Shown piece after piece: positions 31,748 to 41,204 of a DNA stretch of 64,000 nucleotides (its first letter is position 1; each line of letters starts with the position of its first letter). A model generated the notes under the pieces. It did no database searches. It saw only the letters and a list, made by a program, of their open reading frames with translations, and was not told the DNA's origin. The position numbers and the translations under genes are program-made. The stretch comes from Cycas panzhihuaensis. Taxonomy: Eukaryota > Cycadophyta. The stretch covers positions 47,809,741 through 47,873,740 of the forward strand of contig CM041465.1 of the NCBI GenBank assembly GCA_023213395.1, in the 5' to 3' direction.

Positions 31748-31970
31748 GAGATTCTCGTAATTTTGTACTAGCAAGGCATCTGATTCAAATCTATATTTTA
31801 TGAGGCAAACAGGCACCTGCTTGCTTAGCTCCAAAGTTGCTACCATGACTCATGCACTAAGAACACTATTGAAAGTGTATTGATTTGGTTTAATGCTTCT
31901 TTGTTGCATTTGAGCAAAAAGCTTCATGCCCCTTTAGTAGGTATAGAGGCACATGACACTACCTAGGTTC
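31748..31970 (-). pseudogene. PPR-protein gene fragment in element K (first piece)
   Basis: Minus strand from 31930: GMKLFAQMQQRSIKPNQYTF, NSVLSA, stop, VMVATLELSKQVPVCLIKYR and FESDALLVQN. This is the PPR phrase 'G..LF.qMq..gikPnqfTf.svLsAca..a.le.gkqvH...ik.gfesd.fvgn'. It starts only about 60 bases inside the primer-binding site, so the gene fragment takes the place where leader and gag would be. Confidence 0.85.
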
Positions 31971-32009
31971 GAGAGGTGCCATCTCAAGGATGGCTGCATC
32001 TCAAAACTT

Positions 32010-32023
32010 TCTCTGATACCAAA
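32010..32023 (-). other. Primer-binding site of element K
   Basis: The minus strand reads TTTGGTATCAGAGA next to the 5' LTR end. This shows that K has retrotransposon ends and is not just two repeats around genes. Confidence 0.82.
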
Positions 32024-32024
32024 A

Positions 32025-32297
32025 TGTAATATGCACACGCTTGATATTCAAAAGCCAAAATGAACAACCAAAAAACTAGTACGTATCTATTGATATATTA
32101 AAAATCAAGTGTCTACATATACAACGATATAAAACTGTTACGTGAGCTGTGAATATGAAGGGTTGTTCATGCAAGGTGACACATGGCACCTTGTATGATC
32201 AACTTACAAAGACGTTACAAAGAGGTGTGAGTAAAAGAGAACCCACACGTATAGGCTCACAACCTCAAGTTGTAGCTAACCCCAACTGTGATACAAA
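32025..32297 (-). repeat. 5' LTR of element K, truncated by L
   Basis: It matches 9814 onward from TGTAATATGCACAC to about AACTGTGATAC, where element L begins. The rest of this LTR is not found again in the window. Confidence 0.87.
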
Positions 32298-33429
32298 TGT
32301 TAGAATATAATGTCTTCTCGTTTGTATATTAGTGGATTATAATTAATGACTTAAACCTAACATTTAAGTCATGTAACATAAGTGTAACATATTATGTTGT
32401 TGGGACATATTTTGACACATAGACCTTGAGGAAGACGAAATACATGCTTGTATTGACCAGAGGAATGTAGGTACGGACTGTACGGAGGTACGCATAGTGG
32501 AAAAAGGTGGAAAATATGCAATCTGGGTACATATGACAGATACATACCTTTTTGGGTATGCATTACAGGATGCATACCGTTTTCAGTACGCTAGCAGATA
32601 GCAAGGTACATATGGACAGATCTGACCCAAAGGCACCTAGAAATGATGATGTCAGCCAAAAGGACATATGTATGGATGTATGAATCAGAAAAGACACCAT
32701 TAAGGAGACTTAATCATGTGTAAAGTGAAAGAGTACCTTGGTGACAAAAAGGTATGGTTATGACTTTGGGTCATAACCTTTCACCCAAAAGGCATCAAAG
32801 GGACATATTTAATGATGCTTTGAGGACCATTCTAGTGTGAGAGCCGAGTGATTCAATCCTATGGTATACTCTCAAGGGTGAGAGCCAAGTATTTGGACAC
32901 TCAATGGTACGGGAGCCAGTACATATGCCAGTAGCCTAAAGCGGTGTATAATGATGTGTACCTTCCGGGTACGCATGTGACAGTAGCAGTGTATGTGGCT
33001 AGAATGCACAGGGAATGCATTCCAACACCTTGTGTACAAAGACTTATTGTTTAATAAAAGAAGAGTTACGTGGAAATGTTGATTTTATGTGTCTTGTGAA
33101 GATTGGAGGCTGAATATGTGCTGATTCCTGTATTGTTGTGTGTACATTGTGACATGATTGTGTGGAATTGTGAATAAATCTGTGTGATCTAGGTGGATGA
33201 ATGTGTTGACTGTATCCTAGACTAGACTACCTGTGCTATCTTGACAAGTGTACCCTTCCCATAAGTGCAGTCGGAAATCAAAGTCAACATATGTCTGTAT
33301 TGCCTCTAACCCTAATGAATCTTTAGAGGCTTCATGTATAAATATGTACTTGAGTCCATCTCAATACTCAATGAAAGTTCATTATTCCTTCATCAAGTGA
33401 TTGATTATCTTGGGCTCTTTGATCCTACA
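32298..33429 (+). repeat. 5' LTR of element L (about 1.13 kb)
   Basis: TGTTAGAATATAATG to GATCCTACA before a perfect primer site. A likely TATA box, ATGTATAAATATG, lies near 33333. Internal runs rich in GTACGG and GGTACG occur near 32468-32595. The partner LTR is missing, so the start rests on TG and on the break in the K LTR. Confidence 0.82.
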
Positions 33430-33441
33430 TGGTATCAGAGC
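33430..33441 (+). other. Primer-binding site of element L
   Basis: TGGTATCAGAGC, directly after the LTR end. Confidence 0.9.
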
Positions 33442-34560
33442 ATCATGGTGAGTGAATCTACATTCCAAAGGATTTCCGTACGACTGTACGGTCAGGTTCG
33501 TATGATTATACAGCCAAATATATATATTTTTTCCTCAAATCGCCACAAAAATTTGTAGGCAAGGGTGTATTGATCTCCTCATCACTTTTGTGTAAAGGAC
33601 TGACATCAAATTCGGCCATTTTATTTCTCAAAATCTCCCTTGATGTCATACGGATGCCATTGCCTTCTTTCACTGTTTTCTCTTTGTATAGACTATTATA
33701 CCAGACAAATCTAGTACCATTTGAAAGCTCTCATCATAAGCTTTCCATTGATATATGACTCCAGGTTGTTTGTAGCCGGATTCGAAAAGTATCAACAAAA
33801 GTGTAAAGAAACCTTAGTCGTTGCCCAAGGTTTCAGCCTGATTTTTCTTCTTGCTAGAGGGTCCAATAAAAAATGTAGTTACAGATTTGAAATCCTCTTC
33901 CAGACACCTTTAATTCAAGACCGGTTTCAACCCGTTCCGAGAAAGTTGATTTTTGGGTCATTTATTGCTCTATATCGCTGTCCAAATGACCTCGAGGAGT
34001 TGTTTTTTTTTTCCAGAAAAGAACTACTTGATTGCTAGTTGTATTTTTCATCTCCTATTTAAAGTTTTTTTTTTGGGAGAAAAAAAAGGAAAAAAATTTT
34101 CTTTCACTGTATTGCACTCTCTTTCATCTGCTCCTATCAGTTCTTGTTCTTTTCACGGATAAATAACACTGCTTGGTAGCTACCCGTTCCTAGCCTTAGA
34201 GACCCTGTTCTAGGGGTCTATAATAATTGTGGTGGATCTGTCGTTCTTGGCTAAGCTTGTTGGTAGTTTGTAACCAATGAGTGAAGTGAAGGGAATCGAA
34301 AGGACCCAATACGCAGGCCTCAAACAGAACCCGCTCACGGATTTGAGCCACCACATACCGAAAGGTATATAGGAGGACCTTATAGGACCTTGAGCACATC
34401 CTAGATTAGGGAGCCCTAACCGACTGTTGAAGCTTCATAGTGTAGTTAGTAGTTAGTGCCACGAAGCTACCTGTCTCGAATCTCTTTTAGAGGTTTATCG
34501 ACAAGCCTACGAGTCCAGGTAATCTTGTGTCCAGACTTGATAGAGTTTACCTACCTCTTC
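33442..34560 (+). other. Non-coding leader of element L
   Basis: 1.1 kb without a supported gene. Near 33474 it has TCCGTACGACTGTACGGTCA, the clearest copy of the CGTAC motif shared with other leaders, followed by a weaker second copy. The open frames at 33570-34162 are not recognisable. Confidence 0.6.
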
Positions 34561-35460
34561 ATGGCCTCCTCTCTGCGTCTTTCTGAATCTGAGAAATTCA
34601 CTAGTGATAGCTATCAGTCTTGGAAAGTCAAGATGCGGTCCATTCTTGTGGCTCAAGGTGCATCAGATCAAACAGAGAACATCAAGCCTAAACCTCTGGA
34701 TGCTGCTGAGAAGAAGATATATCTGGAATAGAAATGTCTTGCAGTTACCGCTATCACCCTATCGGTTGCAGACACTATTTTACCTCATATAGTTGGTGCT
34801 GTCACTCCCCATGAGGCCTGGACTACCTTGAAGGCACTATATGCTCAAAAGAACATTGCTTGTATCATGGCTTTAAAGAACTAAATGGCTGTCATTAAAA
34901 TGCCAGATTTAGAAGACTTCACCTCCTTCCTTGGTCATTTCAAACTGTTACATGAGAATCTGGTGTCTGTTGGAGTTCACTATACTGATGGACACCTCAT
35001 TGATCTTATTATACATAAGCTACCTACTAGATTCAGAAATTTTGTCACCTCTTATAAGATGACAACTGAAATTGCTCAACCCTCATTTACCACTGTAGGT
35101 GGGCAACTCCTTCATCATGAGCAAACTGAAGTCAACTTGGAGAATGAGTTGGAGAATGCCTTCTCAACCAGAGTCAGCATTCGTAGTAGGGGTAACTCTA
35201 CTAGAGGTGGTCCTCGCAGAATTGATTGAGGAAGGAGATGACCAACCAATTATAGCCCAGGAAGGGGACGTTCGCTTCCATGACCCAACACTCAACAATA
35301 CTCTGGAGGATGTATTGGCCACCAAATCATCAGCTTCTACTGTGGGAAATCAAATCATTTCACCACTAAATATCGCCACCGTAAAGTTGATCTAGAGAGA
35401 GGCATCATAGCTTCAAGAAGCTACTTTGGGCAATCGAAGAAAAATGAATCAATTGAAACA
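34561..35460 (+). pseudogene. Element L gag, broken
   Basis: The ATG at 34561 opens MASSLRLSESEKFTSDSYQS, then WKVKMRSILVAQG, a copia gag start. Stops lie at 34729 and 34882. The capsid part continues with HEAWTTLKALYAQKN, FTSFLGHFKLLHENLVSVG and HKLPTRFRNFVTSYKMTTE. The nucleocapsid is damaged. Only part of a knuckle, FYCGKSNHFTTKY, is left near 35338, with the outer Cys residues changed. Confidence 0.83.
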
Positions 35461-36110
35461 AAAGAAAAAGAAACTGCATTTGTGACAACTCTCTCATCTA
35501 CCCTGTCCAACAAGAATCAAGATGGTTGGTTTATAGACTTTGGAGCTTCTAAACACATGACTCATAGGAGAATCTGGTTCAGCAACATCTCTCCTCTCAT
35601 GGACTCAGGATCAATTGAGCTGGGTGATGACACCACACACCCAATACAAGGATGAGGAATTGTCCCTGTTGCCATGTTGAATGGAACCATTGAGAAAGTT
35701 GGGCGAGTGCTCTATGTACCTGAGATGACTAAAAATTTATTGTTGGTCTCTCAATTAACTGACAACAAACTCCAAGTCCTATTTGATGGTGATGGTTGTG
35801 TAATTTATGATAAATATAAAGGGAACAAAGTGATTGGTGAGGGCATCAAAATTGATAATGGATTGTATAAATTTCTTGCCATACCACTTCTCACTCTGCC
35901 CTTCATGTAACTCATGGTCTTGATAGTAATAAACTCTAGCATTTACATTATGATCACTTGTCTTATGATGTTCTCTCTTTATTAAGCAAACATGATATGG
36001 TGAATGGACTGCCCTGGATTAAAAAATTTGACTCAATATGTGATACATGTATGATGAGTAAACATCACAGATTATAATTTCTTCCCAGAACCACAAGAGC
36101 AACCTGCAAG
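35461..36110 (+). pseudogene. Element L protease and GAG-pre-integrase, broken
   Basis: The protease site reads WFIDFGASKHMTH near 35528 (DSGAS changed to DFGAS). IELGDDTTHPIQG is followed by a stop at 35654. The stretch 35674-35910 is open with LYVPEMTKNLLLVSQLTDN. The GAG-pre-integrase follows, but the frame is lost. Confidence 0.82.
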
Positions 36111-37020
36111 CTTCAGCTAATTCATAGTGATCTATGCGGCCCATCACTTCGTCCTCTATACAAGGCGTTTGCTACTATTTGACATTCATAGATGATTGTA
36201 CTAGGAAGATCTGGATTTACTTCCTCAAACTAAAATCAGACGTGTTCAATACCTTTCTCAACTTCAAGGTGAAGGTGGAAAAAGAAAGCAGGTGCTACAT
36301 CAAATGCTTGAGGACCGACAACGGTGGAGAATTCACCTCTAATGAATTCTTGCATTATTGCAAAAGGAATGGTATATAAAGGCAATTCACCACTCCCTAC
36401 ACTGCTCAATCTAATGGAGTGGCTATAAGAAAGAATAGGACCATAATAGAAATGACTTGCTCTCTTCTGAAACAAAAGGGAGTAATCAACAAATACGTGG
36501 TTGAGGCAACTAATATTGCAATATATCTTCTCAACAAAAGTCCTACTAAGGCTCTAAAACACGCAACGCCAGAATAAGCTTGATCAGGTCAAAAACCTGA
36601 CGTCTCGCACCTCAGAATATTCGGGTCGACGGTTTACATGCATATTCTTGTTGAGAAGAGAAAGAAGTTAGATGACAAAAGCAGAAGATGCATCCTTGTA
36701 GAATACAGTGAAATTTCCAATGCATATAGATGTCTCGACCCTTTGATTGACAAGATCTATTCCAGTTGAGATGTATACTTTGATGAAACATCTGAGACTT
36801 CTAAGGAGAACATAATTTCTCCTCCTATGCCTGCGGACAATGTTATTTTTTCTCACTAGAAACATCTCTCTGAGGCATCACAGAGCGAGCAACAACCTTC
36901 CATCAATGTAGTACCAAAGGATATCACTTAAGGCACCTTAGGTCAAACTTTAGGTCAACAACCTAATCCATACAAGGAGGATGATATCACCGACAATCTC
37001 GTCCAACCATCTACACTAGC
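36111..37020 (+). pseudogene. Element L integrase and linker, broken
   Basis: The HSDLCGP equivalent near 36125 is frame-shifted. Then YYLTFIDDCTRKIWIYFLK and RTDNGGEF (second Asp) are open to 36379. After a stop, SNGVAIRKNRTIIEM shows Ile where the catalytic Glu normally stands. The tail reads EATNIAIYLLNKSPTKAL and IFGSTVYMHIL. A Ser/Pro-rich linker follows to about 37020. Confidence 0.84.
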
Positions 37021-37975
37021 TCAGAAGAAAATACCTAAATGGTATTTGAAGACTATGGAGGAATCAAGACTAGATTCAGATCTCATGCAAGAAGGGCGAA
37101 GAACTCGAAGTCAAACTCGCTATGGCCTCATGGCACATCATGATATCACCTTTTGACAAGTTCAAGATAATCCTCACTAGAGAAATGCTATGGATGAAGA
37201 AATGGAATCAATCTTGAAAAATAGAACTAGGGATCTAATAGATCCACCTCCAAACAAACCAATCGTCGGGTGTTAATGGTTGTACAAGATTAAAGAAAAG
37301 GCTAATGGGTCAATTGAAAAATACAAGGCATGACTTGTGGCTAGAGGATTCACTCAGACCCAAGGAATAGACTATGAAGAAACCTTTGCTCCTATTAGCA
37401 AAATGACAACTATCAAGACAACGATTGCGCTGGTTGGTCAAAATAATTGGCCACTGTATTCAAATGGATGTCAAAGGAGCCTTTCTCAGTGGAGACCTTC
37501 GAGAGGAAGTTTACATGGAACAACCTCTTGGATATGCATCTAAGGGGCAGGAACATCTTGTTTGCAAACTCAATAAAGCACTCTATGGTTTGAAACAAGC
37601 TCCCATGTCCTGGTACACAAAGATTGATTCCTACCTATAAGGCATTGGGATGAAATGATCAGAAGCAGACTTTGGACTCCATATACATGTTGACAAGAAC
37701 AACAAGATCACCATCTTTGTGTTGTATGTGGATGATCTGATAATAACTGGAAGCAACATAGACTGGATCAACTCCTTAAGGACTCAATTGTCAAAACTTT
37801 TGAAATGATAGATCTAGGAGAAATTCACTATTACTTGGGAATAGAGATTTGTAAGAAAGAAGATGGAATCTTCATACATCAAAGCAAGTACACAACTAGA
37901 ATTTTGGAGGACTTCAACATGATAGATTGCAAACCATCTCCAACTCCAATGTGCAACTGAACCAAGCTGATTACT
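37021..37975 (+). pseudogene. Element L reverse transcriptase, broken
   Basis: WYLKTMEESRL near 37040, DEEMESILKNRTRDLIDPPP, KANGSIEKYKA, then LVARGFTQTQGIDYEETFAP. A frameshift near 37450 leads to MDVKGAFLSGDLREEVYMEQ and ALYGLKQAPMSWYTKID. The catalytic box YVDDLIIT lies near 37727. Further stops and shifts follow. Confidence 0.86.
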
Positions 37976-38446
37976 GATCTAGATGGAAATCCAGTAAATG
38001 AGACTCTTTATAGGAAATTGGCGGGAAATCTTATATACCTCTCCTCAACTTGACTTGACATAGTATTTGCCGTGGTTGTAGTATCAAGATTCATGTCAAC
38101 ACCAAAGGAATCCCATTGGAAAGCTGCTAAACACACTTTGCGATACTTGCAAGGAACAAAATCCTATGGTATCCTCTATAGAAATAAGGGAACAACTTAC
38201 TTGATCGGGTACATTGATTTAGATTGGGCAGGAGACATTGACATTCGAAAATCCACCTTTGGATACTGCTTTGGACTAGGAAATGGAGTCATATCGTGGA
38301 GAACCAAGAAACAATCGACTGTATCCTTGTCCACATCAGAAGCCGAGTATCAAGCTACTGTTCAATCATCCTGTGAAGCTATTTGGCTTAGACGTCTTCT
38401 GGAAGAATTACAAATTTCTGAAACTTCCCTAACTTCTATCAAATGT
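37976..38446 (+). pseudogene. Element L RNase H, cut by fusion to gypsy RT
   Basis: LYRKLAGNLIYLSST near 38010 is followed by the long open frame that starts at 38072. HWKAAKHTLRYLQGT, LIGYIDLDWAGDIDIRKST, SLSTSEAEYQATVQSSCEAI and SETSLTSIKC are RNase H of copia type. After KC the expected DNQSA does not come; gypsy RT begins in the same frame. Confidence 0.86.
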
Positions 38447-38930
38447 GTATGTGTTGATTACATGGCCTTAAATAAAGCCACCAAGAAAGACCCATTTCCA
38501 ATTCCTTTCATTGAGGACATATTGGGAAAAGTTGTGGGGCACGAAGTATTTTCATTTACCGATGGGTTTAGTGGATATAATCAAGTTCGAATAGCATCCA
38601 AAGATCAATTTAAGACAACATTTGTCATAGAATGGGGCACTTATGCCTATCGAGTAATGTTGTTTGGGCTGAGTAATGCCCAGGCAACATTTTAAAGAAT
38701 AATCCTGAATATATTCTAGGAATTGTACAATTTTTTAAAAGATCACTTGCTCCAATTAAGACTAATGTTGGAAATGTGTAGGAAAAATAGATTATGCTTG
38801 AATCCAGACATATGTACCTTTATGGTACCATTTGGATCTTTGTTGGCCCATATTGTCTCAAAAGAGGGATTGATGACAGATTCAACAAAGGTGGAGGTAA
38901 TTCTGAAATTTTTTATTCTTCAAAACCCAA
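38447..38930 (+). pseudogene. Element P gypsy RT lacking the YVDD box
   Basis: CVDYMALNKATKKDPFPIPF, IEDILGKVVGHEVFSFTDG, FSGYNQVRIASKDQFKTTF and FGLSNAQATF are textbook gypsy RT. Right after 'QRI...IF-ELYNFLKDH' comes LLQLRLMLEMCRKNRLCLNP. The expected 'v(F/Y)(V/M)DDf.v' catalytic segment between them is missing, a small deletion of about 45 bp near 38730. The first 83 codons are in frame with the copia RNase H of L. Confidence 0.87.
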
Positions 38931-39433
38931 AGAATCTCAAAGGATTCTTGGCAATGACCGGATATTACCAAAAATTTATAAAGAGATATGCCCAAATTGT
39001 TTATCCCTTGGAATCATTGTTGAAAAAGGCAAAGAAATGGGAATGGACGATGAGACAGCAATTGTCCTTTGATGCTATGAAGAAAAGGATAGTGGAAGCC
39101 CCTCTGCTCAGATTTCCAGATTGGAATAAACCGTTCCATGTACATGTGGATGCCTCCCTGTACGCTATTGGATGCGTGTTGGCTCAATCTGCAGATGGAA
39201 AAATAGACCTTCCCATCGCATTTGCAAGTTGGAAATTGACATTGGCTGAACGCAACTATACAGTTACGGAACGAGAAGGACTTGGCATGATTTATGCCTT
39301 GCAAAAATTTTGACATAACTTGTTGGCTAACCTGTTTGTGTTTTTTGTTGACCATCAGGCTCTGCAATATCTAATTAAGAAGCCTATCCTCTAGGGAAGG
39401 ATCAGTCGCTGGCTAATGCTTTTTTAGGAGTTT
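38931..39433 (+). pseudogene. Element P RNase H
   Basis: Open with the end of RT to 39313. KGFLAMTGYYQKFIKRYAQI, PLESLLKKAKKWEW and the RNase H start FHVHVDASLYAIGCVLAQ with the first catalytic Asp. FASWKLTLAERNYTVTEREG contains the second acidic residue. After a stop at 39311 the end follows with FVDHQALQYL-like residues. This is the usual gypsy layout. Confidence 0.87.
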
Positions 39434-40715
39434 TTGTTCAAAATCGTGGTAAAGAAAGGGGACAAGCATGTGATATTAGACCAACTGTCCAGAATAAAGG
39501 AAGGAGAATCGAGCACTGGGATATTTGATGATTTTTTGGACCATAAATTATTTTCTATCGAAGCTGTTCCATCTTGGTATGAGGGAATTGCTGAGTATTT
39601 GTCCATAGGACAAACACCTAAGGGGCTAGAAAAGGTAGAGAGAAGAAGTTTTATTATGAAGGCTTTCCCCTTTCAACTAATAGGTGGTATGTTGTATAAA
39701 ATGGGGCCAAATGAAATATTACGAAGATGTATATTGCAACATGAAGTGCAATCAATATTCAAGGAGGCACACGAAGGAGCAACTTCAACCAATCATGGGA
39801 GTGAGGCCACGGCACGAAAAATTTTATTAGCGGGACTATGGTGGCCAACCTTATTCGAAGATGCTGAAAAATGGGTAAAAGCTTGTGACATTTGCCAGCA
39901 AACAAATAAGCCCTCTAAACATAACTATTTGCCCCTACGTCCTATTCTAGCTTAGGCCCTGGTTGAAAAATGGGGGCTAGACTTTGTAGGGCTGATCAGC
40001 CCTCCAGCTTATAGAACCAATGCGAGATATATACTAGTGGCTACAGATTTCTTGACAAAATGGCGGAAGCCAAACCAATGAAGAAGTATGATGCGAGAAG
40101 CATTGCCCGATTTTTATATGAAGTCATTATAGTAAGGTTTGGCTGCCCCCTGGGGATTGTATCAGATCAAGGAGGGAGTTTTCTGAATTAGATAATAAAA
40201 TATTTGACCTCGGAATTTCTGATGCAACATGGTAGATCCTCACCATATTATCCGAGGGCGAATGGATAGGTTGGGAGTACGAACAAAATCTTGAAGATAG
40301 GCTTGATGAATGCGGATCAGATGGATTGGGCAGAGAAGTTGCATTCAGTTCTTTGGGTGGATAGAACAATGAAGAAAAGGCCTCATAAACATACTCCATT
40401 TCAATTGGCATACAGGTTAGAAGCAGTGGTTCCTTTGGAATTTTATGTAGAAAGCCTAAGAGTGGCACAATAACTGAGACTGGAACTAGAAATTCTTATG
40501 ATCAGAGACCGATTCAATTGATGAAATTAGATGAGACACAATCTCGAGCTCTGTGGGAGTTACAGGTAGATAAAAGAAGACGCAAGGCCTGGCATGATCG
40601 ACATTTGAAAAAACCTGAATATAAGGTAAATGATGTAGTTCTATTGTATGATAGTAAATTTAAAATGAAACCAAGCAAGATGAAAATTAGATGGTGTGAC
40701 CACCTCAAGTAAGGA
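39434..40715 (+). pseudogene. Element P integrase
   Basis: Open at 39434-39955 with the HHCC zinc domain (LQHEVQSIFKEAHEG, TNHGSEATARKIL, LWWPTLFEDAEKWVKACDIC). After a stop, the core has WGLDFVGLISPP (first Asp) near 39970, VSDQGGSF (second Asp) near 40160, and SPYYPRANG. The next residues read VGSTNKILK, so Gly replaces the catalytic Glu of VESTNK. The tail has THTPFQLAYR-type residues, then DERRRKAWHDRH-like and YKVNDVVLLYDSKFKMKPSK up to 40700. I see no chromodomain. Confidence 0.87.
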
Positions 40716-40905
40716 CGCGACAGCTGTCGAATCATGATGGAAAAATGTGAAGCGACTGGTATTTAATTATCAATGGCGTGGTGCGACCACCTCGAGTAAG
40801 GATGCGACGACTGTCGAATCATGATGGAAAAACATGGAAGTGACCGGTAAGTAATTACCAATGGCGTGGTGCGTACATTGGTGCGACCACCTCGAAGAAT
40901 GATGA
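40694..40905 (+). repeat. Tandem repeat after element P integrase
   Basis: A unit of about 87 bp starting GTGCGACCACCTCGAGTAAG is present twice, then partly a third time after a 13-bp extra (40881). Words such as GACTGTCGAATCATGATGG and CAATGGCGTGGT recur. The array starts within the integrase C-terminal codons. Confidence 0.83.
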
Positions 40906-41204
40906 AGCACGCCAATCCAAACAGAATATCATCGTCTGGCAAGAGTGGTACGGTGCAATGGAAGAAATCTTAAGGAAGAGTGTTGAGATACGGCATTTTA
41001 AATAGAGCACTGCGAAGACTGTGAGTGGCAGGCAAACTGACGCACAAGGGAAACGATGACGAAAACAATTCTTTTCAAAGAAACCGATGACCCTTGGATT
41101 TGCGTGGAATGACAGGTCATGGGAGATGAAGATACGAGGAAGAAATTGATGATAGAAGCGAGACTTCACTGGTATGTATTGGTCGAGACATTCCCATGTT
41201 CGAC

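Larger units (their letters stand above)
9814..32297 (-). mobile_element. Element K: non-autonomous LTR element carrying host gene pieces
   Basis: LTRs at 9814-10168 (3') and 32025-32297 (5', cut short by element L) face the minus strand. A primer-binding site lies at 32010-32023. A purine tract (minus ATGGGGAGA) adjoins the 3' LTR at 10169-10177. Without element C (10515-29077) and the Q insertion, the interior is only about 2.8 kb. I find no gag, protease, integrase, RT or RNase H motif in it. It contains degenerate PPR-repeat sequence and a GPN-loop GTPase 3 fragment, both in the element's own sense. It resembles transduplicating LTR elements that carry host gene fragments and depend on other elements' proteins. 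Confidence 0.78.
32298..38446 (+). mobile_element. Element L: Ty1/copia element with long LTR, 3' end lost
   Basis: 5' LTR, primer site, leader, gag, protease, integrase, RT and most of RNase H are in copia order. At about 38441-38450 the sequence changes within RNase H to Ty3/gypsy RT of element P. No 3' LTR of L is found in the window. It is a different copia lineage from A-C by LTR length and gag. It inserted into the 5' LTR of K. Confidence 0.87.

Noticed and set aside
30142-31970. Reading the PPR and GPN3 pieces as living host genes in a gap between transposons
   Set aside because: Both are partial, have several stops and frameshifts, and lie in one orientation between matched LTRs with a primer-binding site.
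40490-40715. Chromodomain at the end of P integrase
   Set aside because: The residues are basic and fit the integrase C-terminal part, but no aromatic-cage pattern is visible before the tandem repeat starts.
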